From NCBI GenBank assembly GCA_023101885.1, contig JALPQD010000027.1, forward strand, positions 4,345,967-4,409,966: a stretch of DNA of 64,000 nucleotides. The letters are read 5' to 3'. The position numbers and the translations under genes were made by a program. This DNA is from Typhlomys cinereus (Eukaryota; Chordata; Mammalia; Rodentia; Platacanthomyidae). Under the pieces are notes generated by a model. The model was not told where the DNA came from. It made no database searches and saw only the letters and a program-made list of their open reading frames with translations. This document shows, in pieces, positions 1-12,690 of the stretch. How positions within the stretch are numbered: position 1 is the first letter of the stretch; every line of letters starts with the position of its first letter.

Positions 1-2337
1 AAGGAAGGAGGCACCAAGTGGGTGAAATAGGAAAGAGGCCAGACCTAGTAGTCCTTTGTGAACCATAATGAACCCTCACTGAACAGTTAATCTGCCAGTG
101 TCTTGATCTTGGACTTACCATTTGACAAACTAAAACATGAATATCTGTTGTTTGCAGGTCACCCAGCATATGTCATTCTATTATAGTAGCCAGAATGATT
201 AGCTCATTAAGCATGTTCTTGACATACGAGATTTACTACCATTAAATATACACCTTTAACGATATGCATATTTGAAATACAGTGTACCTTTTTATTTGAA
301 TTCCTAATTTTTCAGCTGATAGTTTAAAACCATCACTTGGGAGATTGGATGAAAATAACAGCAATGACATCATTGAATGGATTGTATTGCAATTTTAGTG
401 GGGTTTGGGCAAAATTATTTCCTACATGATGGCTTTCAGTTTTGTTTAGCATGAAGTGATGAAGTCAGAAGCCAACACTACTATCTGTATTATTTTTGAA
501 TAGACCTCATAATGGAAACAGACTTTATTACAGTAAGGGGTAGTTATGATAATTGACCAAAGTCCAGTTTCCAGCAGAGATAACATTGTCAAAGTTTGAT
601 AAGACCTCTTTGTCAATAGTTGTTTTTGCCAATAGCCAAGGCTGAATTGAATATAGCTACTAGAGGAAAAGATTATATAAAGCAGTTTTCTCAAGACAAA
701 TAAAGTCAGAGGCTAAGAAAAATCCCTTGGAGTTTCCTAGAGTCTTGATTTTCATCCCGACTCTTCACAGTAAGTTAGACATGAAATAAAGATAGATAAG
801 TTTTTAAACATATAGCAGTCATATTTAAGTCAAAGAATTTTAATGTTGAAGCACAAATTCACAGAAAATCTCATTTCAAAATTGTAGCTATTAGAAGGCT
901 ATTAATCATTTTAGATCATTATTTTAAACTACTGAGCCAAAGACAAGTTTCTCTCTTTCTACAGGAAAGGACTTGCCCCTTTGCATAAAATCAATAGGAG
1001 TTCATTCATGTGAGCAAAATTCTTCCTCAACAATCTAACTTTTCACTAAAGCACTGTAATAATCTTATCATTGTTTCTCAGGCCTAGCTATTTTCCAGAC
1101 AATTGACGCACACAATTGAACTAAGAAAATATTAATATTTAGTTTGAGATTTCCCAAAAGACAATACAGTCAAATATGTGAAACCCAAGAGCATAGTGGA
1201 GAATCAAGATAAATCATTTTATTAGGTGCAAGCATATTATTAGCATTCACCTTACTTAATGGGTCTTCTACCTCATTTCCTTATCTTGCAAGAGATCATG
1301 TTTCTGCCTTTAGTAAAACATGGCTCAAATGAAATACAAAGGATAAACAAGGAGGGATTTATAAGTCTACTGTTCATAAACTTGATTTTTATTTCATGCT
1401 ATATAAATACGAATGCACAGAAAAAGAAAGAATAAAACATATAAGAAGACTACATTGTTATTTCCATTGACTTTTTTTACTTATCCCTCTACATATTGTA
1501 CATATAAACTCGTTTTTCTTTTAGCCTGGAATCTGCTCAGACTTCTCTTTCTGGAAAAAATTGATTGCTTGTAATTCAGATTCATAAGTTTCAATTTGTA
1601 TTTTCATGTCCTAAGGCACTCAGTAAAATTTGATCCTTATGATTAGGCAGCAAGAAGGAGATTGCTTTTAAAATCTGAATAGCACATTGAGCTTTATTTC
1701 CTTTATTTCCACTAGTTTCTTAGGTTAGATGTGAACATTCATTCAATAATTCATTGATTAATATGCATTATTCACCTGCTTCAGCATGGAAACTGTATCA
1801 ACTGAGAAGCCCACAATGGCATGGAAAAAAAAAACCCCACAATTTCTAATTTCATAAAACATCCAGGGTACAAGGGAGAAAGCTATCATACAAACAAATT
1901 TTATAAATATAATTCAGGTGTGTTATGAACTCAATCAATCAAGTTCAGAAGAATATAGACTGTAAATAGTAGTCTATTTTAAAGGGTCAGAAAGACTTCT
2001 TATAATAAATAGACTCGAAGTGAGAATGTAAATGTAGTAATGAGATGAATTGAGGCATAAACTGTTCCAATTATGGAAGGGTAGGCAGAGGAACACATTT
2101 TCAATGTCTCTGATGTAAGAAACATCATTGGAGTATATAAGCAGCTAAGGTAGCTAGACATCAAAGAGAGGGAAGGAAAGCGAAGGAAGAAAGGGGAAGA
2201 TTGTGCAGGATATTATAAGATACATTCAAACTTTTCTTGCTTAATTTAATAAATGACTGTTTAGCAGTGGGATGGAATAATACAATTAGCAATCTTAAAG
2301 ATTGTATTGGCTATCATGTGTAAAGATAATTGAGTGG
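1..2337. other. Unassigned AT-rich sequence
   Basis: I recognise no gene, RNA gene or repeat family here. Open frames are short (82 codons at most) and look like chance. A purine-rich patch lies near 2165-2200. Confidence 0.6.
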
Positions 2338-2550
2338 AGCTGGAGAGATGGCTCAGGGATTAAGACTTTGCCTTACAAGCAGAAAGACATGAGTTCAGAT
2401 CCTGTATTCCATGAAAGAAAAAAAATAGAAGCCAGGAAGAAATGACCACATACTTCTGGCTCTGAAAGGTGAAGCCTGGAAAATCCCAGAATGAAACAAT
2501 AAGGTAGAAACAATCCAAAATGAGTCCTGAAGTCCACAAATACCTTCTGA

Positions 2551-2582
<32 letters not shown>

Positions 2583-2590
2583 CACAATAA
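2338..2590 (+). mobile_element. tRNA-derived SINE, GGGCTGGAGAGATGGCTCAG family
   Basis: The head GCTGGAGAGATGGCTCAGG acts as a pol III box A region, and a box B-like GAGTTCAGATCC follows about 45 bp on. The body is diverged from the young copies at 25.5 and 33.9 kb. It ends in an ACGC microsatellite (2550-2586) and an A/T-rich tail. Short open frames on the other strand (about 60-90 codons, rich in Arg/Ala/Cys/Val) are translations of the ACGC repeat and are not genes. Confidence 0.85.
2550..2586. repeat. (ACGC)n microsatellite
   Basis: About nine tandem ACGC units form the 3' end of the SINE at 2338. Confidence 0.95.
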
Positions 2591-2599
2591 TTTTTTTAA

Positions 2600-4640
2600 A
2601 AAGATACCTAAGGGGAAAAAAGTACATTTATTCAAATGATTGCTATCTGTTCAAACTGTTCCATAGTAGATAGTAATAACTCTACTTATACACTGAAGAT
2701 GGAATGAAAGAAGCAGTCAGAAGCATGATACGTTCCAGTGGCCAGCCCAACACGTATCCATCACAGACTGGGAGGCACTAAGGAAAGTAATTTCTGGGAT
2801 CCTTGTGACTTGCTAAGATGGAGCATGGTACAGGGACAGTGAATTTGAAGGAGAATAAAGTCAACACAGTGATTTTGTACTATTCTTATTATTTGAAGAG
2901 CCCCCCCCCTTCTTGGAATATTTGAAATCTAGTAATATCCTTGGCACCACCTGCATTTCTATCTTCTCACTTTCTAAAGCTCCACAGCTAGCCTTGCTCA
3001 GGTCTCAGAAACAAGACTTAGGTATGCCTACTACACATTTCTCAAGGTAGATCTCAGATAACTGAAACTCTGTAAGTACACTTAATTTCCTAATTCTGTC
3101 GCTTGTACTTGAGTTAACTCCTTTCAGAACTTTCCTTTTATGCCTGCATTCATAAACTGAGCACCAGGGAAAGATTCAAATGGAAACTTCCTTTGGATTA
3201 AAAATAATTTTCTGTTTTTAATTTCTTGCACAGGTAGAGATACCTTTCTAGAGATGTTCCACAATGTCAAAGACAGACATTTCCCTCCTGTCCCAGAAAA
3301 CCTCATTCCTATATATTATTTGTGCTTTGAACTCTCATAGTGACTTTTGGGCCTTTAAACTCTGTAAATTTTCTGATTTGTTTCTCTTCTTTAAGCCTCA
3401 GTTTCCTATTTTTAGAATTTTGACAGAGTAAAACACAAACTATTTTGGGATGTGTGGAAGACAGAATTAGTATGGCTAGCATAGTAATAGAAATTAATAA
3501 ATAGCTTATGCGAATGTTGAAAATCATTTAATTTTTACGTGTTTCAATTTCTATTTGATTAGAGATTCAGAACATAAGATTTCTGATTCAAAAATCACAG
3601 CCTTGTCTCAGTAGGACTTTATAAAAATAGATACTTTGATCAAATAAAAATGTTTCCTGGGTTAAGACAATGCAAAACATAATTGAATCCCTATCTCTTG
3701 CAAAGTCTGTGGAGCTGTTTATTTTCATCTACTCATAGTCAGATTCTAGCACTTGTTAACCTACTTACATGTTCATGACTGCATGTATTCACCATGTCTT
3801 TCTCGGTATCTACATCTCTACATCTTCAGAGAGGTTCTGATCCTGTTTTTGACCGAAAGATTTGTGATTTTACATGTCAGTTCAAGTGCTCCAGAAGATT
3901 ACCCTTAATTAATATTTCAGGGTCTTCTTTTGAAAGAGAGTGCCAATTATTAAACATCTGGAACAGACAAAATTGCAAACAAGAACCAGGAAATGTATGC
4001 AAATGTGGAGGGTCGACTGACAGTAGAAGCCATCCTCCAGCGCACAGAGAGATGTACGACTCACTAAAGAGTTCCAAATTACTGGCTTCAGAAATAACTG
4101 TGCAGACTTATTTATGGGAACAATACAAAATGGAACTAAAATGGAAGAAGGGACATGGTAGCAAGGCAAGGGAAAGCAGTTTGCAATAAGTCCCATTGCT
4201 ATACTGAGTGGCATGAATGACTGCTATTAATGAGAATAAATGAATAAAAGTAGTAGAATTCATGAGTCAGTTGGGAGTATCTATATAAATATTGCATGCC
4301 AAAGTCTATAATCAAAATTTCTGACAATTACAATCATTTCATCTAGCACAAATAAACAAAAAAGAGATCACAACTGAATATAATAAGGTTAGACATTTGA
4401 AAAGCTAATGAAAGGTGACCAAGTTACAAAAAGCATCAAGGTATGGGGAAAAAAAAACTTACAAAAAGAATAGCATGATTCGTTCCTCAAATAACTTGGA
4501 TTTTGCTTTGATTCAGTAGGAGACAACCCTGAAGAAAATGCACCGTCAGGTGTTCTGGCCTGTATATATTACAAGAAATAAAGCAGATATATCTGCTGCA
4601 GAGGAACCCCAAGGCAGATTGATGATTACAGGTGACCACC
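2600..4640. other. Unassigned sequence
   Basis: Nothing is recognised. It includes a 131-codon open frame on the plus strand (3794-4189) with no recognisable domain; see the rejected items. Confidence 0.5.
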
Positions 4641-4644
4641 AGCC

Positions 4645-4800
4645 AAGCCTGAGGACCTGCATTTAATGCCCAGAACCTACATGAAGGTTGAAAGAACCTA
4701 CTTCACAAAGTTGTCCTCTGACCTCTGCATATTTGCTATTGCATGCATGCATCTCCACACACATTAGATACACATGCACAATAATAAAATAAAATTTAAA
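4645..4800 (+). mobile_element. Old B2/B3-like tRNA SINE
   Basis: Diverged tRNA-like head (AAGCCTGAGGACCTGCATTT), then a body with GTTGTCCTCTGACCTCTGCA and a CA-rich, A-rich tail (ACACACATTAGATACACATG). This layout is typical of older rodent B2/B3 SINEs. The assignment rests on remembered consensus features. Confidence 0.55.
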
Positions 4801-4864
4801 TATGACAAACACAATACATATCCTTAGATTCAACCATATTGTTGTATTTGGTGAAAGTTCATCT

Positions 4865-5140
4865 ATTGGACCAAAGAGATGGCTCGACAATTAAGAATCC
4901 CTATTCTGCATTCATGAGATCGCAGCACCAAATAGAATGGCGGGAATCCTATAAACTCTCAACCCCAGCTCTGAGGGGGCAATGACAGGAGGATTGTTGT
5001 GCTTTCTGGCTACCAGCTTAGGTTCAGCATGAGACCTACCTTAAGGAACAAACATGATGGAAAAAGTCACGTGATGCATGTACATCATCACACATCATAC
5101 CCTCCAGACATGTAGATGTAAAAATAAAATATTTAAAATA
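4865..5140 (+). mobile_element. Degenerate tRNA SINE or composite SINE
   Basis: Begins CAAAGAGATGGCTCGACAAT, a decayed box A. An internal part (AACCCCAGCTCTGAGGGG) resembles a B1-like or secondary SINE body, and an A-rich tail ends near 5135. Probably old. Confidence 0.45.
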
Positions 5141-5369
5141 AAAGGTCATTTTTTCATCATGTATAATACTGCTTGGATAAATATGTCACAATTTGTTCAT
5201 CAATAAGTACATATTGATGGGCATTTGAGTTGCTTTAAATTAGAGTTTATAGCCAATATTGACTTTATAAATAGCCATGTTCAAGCATAAGTGTGGTTTT
5301 GTATGTTCATTTTCTTGGGTTAATGTTTTTGTTGGGTCCAGGTGTACTTGTGAGTATTTAGAAATGGTC

Positions 5370-5540
5370 AGCTAGGCTGGGGAGACTCTCAGCAACTAAA
5401 GGTGTTTGACAACAAGCTTGAATACCCAAGTTCAATCTCCATAACCCATAAAGTGGAGGGATAGAATCTACTTACCTACAAGTTGTCCTTTGACTTTTAC
5501 ATGTATGTTATGGCACCTGTGTTCACACACAAGATAAGTA
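5370..5540 (+). mobile_element. Old B2/B3-like SINE followed by a purine repeat
   Basis: The GGCTGGGGAGACTCTCAGCA head and the GTTGTCCTTTGACTTTTACA body match the layout of the SINE at 4645. The (GA)-rich tract at 5580-5650 follows. Confidence 0.5.
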
Positions 5541-5579
5541 ATTGTAAAAACATTAAACAAAATTATGCAATTAGAACTG

Positions 5580-5650
5580 GCAGAGAGAGAGAGATGGAAA
5601 TGGAAAGGGAGAGGGAGAGAAAGAGGCAGAGGGAGAGAGAGAGAGAGAGA
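5580..5650. repeat. (GA)n-rich simple repeat
   Basis: GAGA tracts interrupted by GGGA and ATGGAAA units. Its translation gives an Arg/Glu-rich 60-codon frame that should not be taken as coding. Confidence 0.9.
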
Positions 5651-6545
5651 ACAAATTTGGTATAAGCTGATTTACTTTTAAAATCAGAAAAAGTAAAATG
5701 AATCTGGCAATAATGTTATACTCTACTTTATATAGACAATGAATATTTTAGTCATATTTCAAATTTTAGATGCCAAAATATTTAATGTATTATTTCCTAA
5801 GAACTATGAAAAAAATCTCTGTTCTTTATTTAAAATTCTAACATTTTATTTCATATAAACTAAAACATATTTGATCTTGAGGTAAGTTTTCTTAATCAGT
5901 TGAATTTCTCAGAGGCTCCTTCATCCCTTTCACATAGGTTTGATGATATAACTCTGTGAACTAAGATATTTCACTATAAGGATCAGCAAAATTTATGTAT
6001 TTCTCTGAATCTCCCCTGATTTATTTCCATTTTAGGTTAAGTTTCCTTATGTTTTTATCCAGTGTGGCTTCCAAAGTCTTCCTTTCCTCCCTCCCATGAA
6101 TCTGCCATAGAATGCATTGGTACATGCAGCAGTAGTGCATGTTGCCTGCCTGCTAGAGGGTGGCAAAGACATATAAACTATCAACCCCATGAAACTAAAC
6201 TGCCTCACCTGAGCCTTCGGTTCATTTCATGCTTTGCCCAGTTCTAGCCAAGACAGAAATTTAGGATACAACAATATTTAAGTTTTCATATTTTTCTTCA
6301 CCCTAAACATGTTCCTTGATATTAAAGCAGATCACAAGTTAAGTCCACCAGTATAAGTCACACTCATTCCAAATGTTATTGACACCAAATCATTTTTTCT
6401 ATTTATGCAAATGAGTGTGTTTAAGGACAACAGAACAGAAGGAATAGATAATGGTAAAAGCAGAGGAAGATGGGTCTTCTGTCATTTTACCCTAATAGTA
6501 CAATGTTGAAAGATTCAATTAAAAGTTAAGTTTAATTTTTTCCTA
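5651..6545. other. Unassigned sequence
   Basis: No family or gene recognised. Confidence 0.5.
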
Positions 6546-6549
6546 TATG

Positions 6550-7115
6550 AATGCAAGAATAACCCTACTCCATGACTCAGGGACCATCAATAAAGAGGGG
6601 AGAGTAAGACCATAAGAGCCTGAGATGGGGAGGGAGGTCAGTCAGATAATATCAACATGACATGAGAGGTCTGTTGCACCCATAACCATAATATGCTGTA
6701 ACTCTGTCTACTTCCACAAGACTTCCACAAGACTTGCACAAGATTTGGCACATCAGCATTTCACAATGAAAAGGAAAAGATCTCATGAGGTCCAACCTCC
6801 CTGAGATATTATTGAAGGTTAATGCTCAATGGAGGGGAAAGGTCTTGGATTACCCACTGATATATTATGGTTTACCCACTGATATATTATCCATTCTCTA
6901 GCTAGTGCTCAGGCACATGCCAGTAGAGGCAATCCAGACGAAACTCAGTGGGATAACAAAAATAACATGAAAGTAGGAGGGATACTGTTAGAGGGGGAAA
7001 ATGTATAGTGGAAAAGGGAGGAGGTATAGGATTGAGTAATAAAACGTTAAAACAATGTAAATTCATCATATTCATGTATGACACTCTAAAAGAATAAAAA
7101 TAAATAATTTTTTAA
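6550..7115 (+). mobile_element. Old L1 3'UTR-like segment
   Basis: Shares a series of landmarks with the other L1 3' ends in the window: GGGAGAGTAAGACCATAAGAG, CTTCCACAAGA repeats, then GTTAATGCTCAATGGAGGGG. The last two landmarks are also found around 57.1 and 59.1 kb. It ends in an A-rich tail near 7085-7115. A short tandem duplication (ACCCACTGATATATTAT, twice) lies at about 6855-6892. Confidence 0.55.
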
Positions 7116-9960
7116 AAAAATGCTACATATCCCTTCTGATTACTACAGGGATTAGATTCCATGAAGAAAGCATTTATGACTACTGAAATAATAGGATATG
7201 CTTAATACATGTCAAAGAAGCAATCACTGTTCAAGGAGTTGCTTAATACTCTCTGCAATCAAAGTCAAACTTTCTCCAAAAGGAACTGTCCTTTTTATGA
7301 CATGCTTTTGCAAAAAAAAAAAAAAAAAAAAAAAATGTGGCTTGTTCTTTTAAGCATTGCACTTTATACTTCTGTTCGATGTGATATTAGTGACTTTTCT
7401 CCACAGTCTGATAAAATATCTATAAGAAGAAGCTTAAGGAAGAATTTATTTTGGCCCTTGGTCCAGGTGACATGGTCCATCGTGGGAGGAGAGTGTGGTG
7501 CTGGGAGCAGTTCCCCATCCAGACCAACAGGTGAGAGGGTGGAGACCGCTGCATGGTCCATGGCACTTACCAGTGCCATGCTGTGCCCTTCAAGCCCTGC
7601 ACCCACCCACCTATCCTCCTGTAACTAGATCCACCTTCTAAAGTTCTGCAACCTACCAAGGTTAGTGCCAGTCACTGAGTATCAAATGTCTAAGCAAAGG
7701 AATCTGCAAAAGACAAACCCTAACAACGACTTTCTACTTTATCACTGGCTGTTTTTTTCTCACTGAATAATTTCTTCTCTTTGAAAATTCTTTCTCTTTG
7801 TCTTGCTTTTTTTTTCTCTTTAGGCACAAATATGCTTTTCTATTTTGAGTTTATCACAGTCTTGATTCTAAAAAATCAAGACTGCTCAATAGTAATATGC
7901 ACTGGTCTCCTCTCTGACTCTTACCTTGGCAAAGTGACAGTGCTTCTTCCCTCACTCTTCAAACCTCTCCAAGGTCACTGGTGCTGTGTCTCCTCTGGCC
8001 ACATTTGACACCTGTGTCTCTATTCTTATTTTGTATGTGCTATTTGCAGTCTTGGCATGGGTTTGTTCGATTTCTGAACATAGTTCTTTTTTCTTCTCTT
8101 CTTAAATTTCGTCTTCAAATCTATTGTGTGAATGTTGAGTGCCCTTGAACTACAATCCTGCCTCTTTTCTTTTTGGTATGTGTTCTGCTTGTGCACTGAT
8201 CTTCGTAGGCCCTCTGTGTAATTCTGTAACTCCAGCCTTAGGCCCATTTAATGCAGGCTTATTGCTCAAGGATCATCTCTATTTCCACAATCCCATGATG
8301 CCTTTCCCTCAAACTGTAATAGCTGTTCAATGTCCATATTTCAACATTTTACATTTTTCTCAGCTTTACATTTCTTGGCTGGTCTTGATTTATTTCACCT
8401 TCCTCTCTATCATTCAATCTATCAATGTCTTGAAGCGCCTTAGAAACATATTTTTGTTCCAAACTCAACCCATTTTGCTTTTCTGTTTCCATAGCTACTG
8501 TTCTAGCTATGTGCTAACTATGTGACTCCCAAGTAGTGAGTGTCTCCTTCCAGAACACCATGAAGCCAGGTCCTCTCCTCTCCTTTGCAGGGATCCAATC
8601 ATTGTATTATTAAGTTCCACCTTTCTGACCCAGTGCTCCTGATATCATCTCTTCTTTTAAAACCTTCCAGTGATGGTGTTTCAAATTTACAGAGTCAAAA
8701 CAAAATTCAGATCAGAAGGTAGGTTAGGACTTATACCAACCTACTTCTTCTATTAGTGAGGAAACAGCCTCACACAATGTACATGACTTCCCAAGCTTGC
8801 AAAGTTAGTCAGAACCAAACCAGAACTCAGGCCTCCTACGCATCAGTCACATCTCTTTGCTGTCAACAGGATGGATATGAAAGTAGCATACTAACATATG
8901 TGAGCAGTGTGAGCTCTTCAAACACTACATGCATGGTATACAGCACAATCAGTCTGGAGTGTTCATTGGCTTTCAAACAATGAGCTCTGCACAAGACTGC
9001 CTTTTCTCATATTACACTCTTCTTGAATAATCTTTTATTTTCCTTTTCCTTTCCTAACTCTTTACAAAGAAACCCTTTCACAAGTCCAATATTGCCTAGT
9101 AAGTCTTCTCATTTATTACAATCCCTGGAATTTATCTCCTCTGAGTTATGGCATTTGAGCCAGTCTTTCCTCCTTTATATTTATATTTAGTAAGAAAATT
9201 GAGAATGTTTTCCCCTAACGACTTGTGCATACCCTTCTGTAATTTTTAGAGCAACCTTGAAAAGACAGACAGACAGACAGACAGATAGACAGACAGAGAA
9301 GATAGAGAGAGGAATGTTTTAGCAAGCAGGCTCATAGTGATTTTTTAGAAAATAAATATTGTAGCATGTAATAACTTTAAATCTTAAAAACACTTGGGAA
9401 TACGTACTCATATAAAATCAATGCTAAAATAAAAACCTTGTTGGTGTGGTATTAGAGAGGAGTTGGCTGCACTTTGTAGCCATTTTCCCCTATGTATTTC
9501 TCTTTATCTTTTAGCCCAAACCTCCTGCTCTGACAGATCTGAGACCTATGGGTAACATTTTGCCTTCAAGGATAGAACTAACAGATTAAAATTTTCTGTA
9601 TTAAATCATTTTGGTCTTATACTATATAATAAAAATAAGTAAAATATAAAAAATAAGTAAAAAATAAAATATTAAAAATAAGTAAAAGTATAAAAATTGA
9701 CACATTAATGTCTAAATGGTAAAAAGAAGATGACAGACATTGGGATTTTCCTTGAGTTCTGCTTGGGCAGTCTTTGTGTGATGCCTGTTGTATACTAACA
9801 TGGTGTGGCATTTCATAGGAAACTTTCACAATAAATTAGGAATTTGTTCAGTATAGCAGCAAATTTTCAATAATTCAGACATTGATTTTCTTATTTAATG
9901 TATTTTTCATCCATCTTCTTTACTGTATGGCCCTAGTATTATATGTGAACTACCCCCCAA
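7116..9960. other. Unassigned sequence
   Basis: Contains an A-rich run at 7312-7335 and a short GC-richer patch (about 7450-7640) with no identifiable protein match. A 128-codon plus-strand frame (8139-8525) has no recognised domain. An (AGAC)n microsatellite sits at 9263-9298, and AT-rich tandem-like sequence (ATAAGTAAAA units) at about 9625-9700. Confidence 0.5.
9263..9298. repeat. (AGAC)n microsatellite
   Basis: Seven to eight tandem AGAC units with one GATA variant. Confidence 0.9.
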
Positions 9961-9967
9961 CTTAAAA

Positions 9968-10425
9968 AACATGCTATAGTAGATAGGATTCTCCAGAGAA
10001 GCAGAGAAAGAGATGGATCTAAATAAGACATTTATTTTAAGGAAGTGGTTCATGTGATTGTGGGGGCTGGAAAAATCTAAAATCCACTGAGCAGGCTGGT
10101 AGGCTCAAAATTCTGAAAAGTGATACAGTCTCAAGTCCAAACCCGAAAATTTATGTAGAATCTATGTGGTATACTCTGGAGGAAGAACCGCTTCCTAACG
10201 TGTTCTCAGTCTCTGCTCTGATCATCATCAACCAACTGGATGAGACCCATGTACATCATGAAAGCTACTTGTTAACGGGTCTGATAAAACATTAATTGCA
10301 CCTAAAAAATCTCACAGAAATATCTGTGACTTAGCGGCTTGGCATCCTAACCCCATCAAGTGAGCATGTAAAGGTAGCCATTATAGACGTTGTTAGAACT
10401 AATGCACCCTAAGAACTAGAGAAAT
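9968..10425 (-). mobile_element. Old LTR-like interspersed repeat
   Basis: Plus-strand reading starts GATTCTCCAGAGAAGCAGAG and continues TTATTTTAAGGAAGTGGTTC, a layout common to old eutherian LTR-like repeats whose other end reads GTGTCAACTTGAC. Here that end has decayed (CCCATCAAGTGAGCATGT near 10350). The family name is not certain. Confidence 0.45.
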
Positions 10426-10449
10426 GGCACAGTGGCGTGGCATCATCCA

Positions 10450-11380
10450 GAATGGACTCTGTATCTATTTCTTTTTTAAAATTACTTAATTTTTCTACTT
10501 CTATGAGCACATTGAGTATTCATCCCTGCTTCCTCCCATCCCCTCCTTTCCCTTCATCAATACAGCTCACTCCTTCCCACTTTCCTGCCTGTCTGCTTCT
10601 ATGGACCCCAGGGTTCTCACTGGCTTACCTACTCTTATGGGGGTTCAGGCCTCTTGTGGCATACAAAGATGCCTCTTTTCAGGCCATCCTACTGATAGCG
10701 ACATTTCCCTTCACTCATCCAACTTTAGTCTCCAAGATTTCCACTGTATGTTCTTATCTATCTTGAGTTCCTCTATAACCCTCATATATGTTGATATGGC
10801 AGTCATTATGCAGGTCTGGTAAGGACAAGTCTCACTGCAATGAGTTCCTAGATGCAGCAGTACTGCCTTGAATGGAATGCTTTGTTTAACAGGGAACCTT
10901 CCCATCTTTAGCTTCTTACAATTTCATCATCCTCTTTTCTCTGAGGTTCCCAAAGCTTTGGGAAGGTGAGAGATCAGGATGGCCTGATTCTGGCTGAACC
11001 TTGCTAGGTTGCTGGTACACTGCATTATGGCTGGCTGTTGTTGTCTACTTCACTGCTCCTCTACTGCCCTGGGCTGCACCCTGTCAGGGTATTGAGATCC
11101 TCTACCTCTGCTGTAGAGGAAGACTTCTAGGCTGAATGTTAGGTGTTCTTCAAACCTATGGGTATGATAGCAGCTATTTACAGAGCAGTTTGGTGTACTG
11201 TCTTTCCTACCTATAGGTTCATTGGCTGTTTTTCCTTATTTATCTATTTCCTTCCTTTTTAGGATCTTGTTCTAGTTAGCAGTAACAGGGATGTGTTCCA
11301 TTCTGACAAGTGAGTCTTGAGCTTAATCAGAAAGTTGTTGATTGCCTCCTTGATACTCATGAGATCCGCAAATTGCAATA
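10450..11380 (-). mobile_element. L1 3'UTR, minus strand, older subfamily
   Basis: Read on the minus strand it matches the L1 3' end at 41.66 kb. The 3'-terminal pyrimidine-rich tract (purine-rich in sense) lies at 10525-10600, and CCCATCTTTAGCTTCTTACA at about 10900 corresponds to the same landmark near 42130. No ORF2 is left. A 109-codon plus-strand frame here is a by-product of the antisense polypyrimidine sequence. Confidence 0.6.
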
Positions 11381-11494
11381 AAAATCTGTATCTATTTCTA
11401 AGAGTTGACTTGTGACTATTTTGTCCAGTACAGTGGTCACATTCTTTTAGCTACAGCAGTTGATTCAGAGGTAAGGATAGAGCCCAAATTAAGA

Positions 11495-11629
11495 CATTTT
11501 TAAGAGACCAATGTGATAGCTCGGCGGCTTGGTGGGCAAGGCACAGGTTCACAAGCATGTCCACCTGAGTTTTATCCTTAGAAGCCCACATGGTGGAAGG
11601 AAAGAAATGACTTCTAAAAGGTATCCTTT

Positions 11630-11663
<34 letters not shown>

Positions 11664-11765
11664 CTCTCTCTCTCTCTCTCTCTCTTCCTGTCTCTCATTT
11701 CCTTCTTCTTTCTCTCCCTCCCTTCTTCCTTCTGCCCTCCTTCCTTCAACTAAATATTTGTTCAT
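11495..11765 (+). mobile_element. B2/B3-like SINE with expanded (CT)n tail
   Basis: Decayed head GTGATAGCTCGGCGGCTTGG, then GAAGCCCACATGGTGGAAGG and AGGTATCCTTTGATCTC, followed by CT/TTCC repeats at 11631-11755. The copy at 62.0 kb has the same CCCACATG-TGAAAGGAAAGAA and GGTATCCTTTGG landmarks. Short Ser/Leu- or Arg/Glu-rich frames over the repeat are artefacts. Confidence 0.65.
11631..11755. repeat. (CT)n / pyrimidine simple repeat
   Basis: Long CT tract (11631-11694) grading into TTCC-rich sequence. Confidence 0.9.
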
Positions 11766-11777
11766 AAGATACTGTCA

Positions 11778-12053
11778 CGGCTGGAGAGGTGGCTTAGTGG
11801 TTAAGCCTCTGCCTTGCAGGCAGAAGGTCCTGAGTTCGGATCCTAGACCCCATGTATAGATGCCGGGTGGAAGCAGGGGCAGCCTGCATTTCTGGTCCTG
11901 GTAGGGCGGAGCCTATGAATCCCGGGGCAAAGTAAACAAGGAGGAGATGGAGGCAGTCCACGGTGGTTCTCGAATTCATCCGTGGTTCTACACACACACA
12001 CATACATACACGCACACACTCACAATTGAATAAATAATAAATAAATTAAAAAA
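11778..12053 (+). mobile_element. Young tRNA-derived SINE with target duplication
   Basis: The head CGGCTGGAGAGGTGGCTTAG, box B GAGTTCGGATCC and body (GGTCCTGGTAGGGCGGAGCC, CCCGGGGCA) match the minus-strand copies at 25.5 and 33.9 kb closely. It ends in CA/TACA and A-rich sequence. The 11-bp direct repeat AGATACTGTCA flanks it at 11767-11777 and 12054-12064, which fixes the element borders and shows L1-type insertion. Confidence 0.92.
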
Positions 12054-12064
12054 AGATACTGTCA

Positions 12065-12690
12065 AGTTCAAGAACTTCATTTAAAATATAAAGGAAATCT
12101 CACTCCCAAATGCATCAGAAACCCTAAAACTTATCTTAAGCTGGTGATGGATTTGCTGACTGAAAACCAATGCTACATGAGGAGCAGCACTGAGAGTAGA
12201 TTCAGAAAAGAGAGCGTCATCATGCCTTGGATGAAACTGTACCAAAGGCAAAACCTAGCTGTATGATACAAATCAGTATTTGTAGTATCATCTGTATTAA
12301 TATGGGCTGGTTTTCTATAACTTAGAAACTGGAATAGACTTCAATAAAGTCTTTAAAAAAAGACTTAAAATAAAACATATCACATGAACACCAAAACATT
12401 ACCAATGTAATGACAGTCTTCACAAGTATTAAAACTCACATTTAGTCTTGGTATGTTGCTGCTTGCTATGGAGACAAATGAAGCTAAATATATTTATTCA
12501 CTATGACATAAGCATCTTTTCACACTTGAATATCTTACATTTTCATACATTCCTTGTGAAATAATAGCTCTTTTACTTTCCAATTACCAAATAATATTTT
12601 AGCTACTTTAGAATAATAAAGTCTCACTGATAAATAAGATTTATTTAAAAATCAAAGTAGAGAATAGGAACATGACTAGGTGACTTTTAG
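12065..12690. other. Unassigned sequence
   Basis: Nothing recognised. Confidence 0.5.

Noticed and set aside
3794..4189. 131-codon open frame, plus strand
   Set aside because: No recognisable domain, overlapped by antisense frames of similar size, no promoter or splice context. Looks like chance in unassigned sequence.
7440..7640. GC-richer patch considered as a processed pseudogene
   Set aside because: Follows an A-run rather than ending in one, shows no protein match I can name, and no target duplication.
8139..8525. 128-codon hydrophobic frame, plus strand
   Set aside because: T-rich DNA gives hydrophobic translations by composition. No family resemblance.
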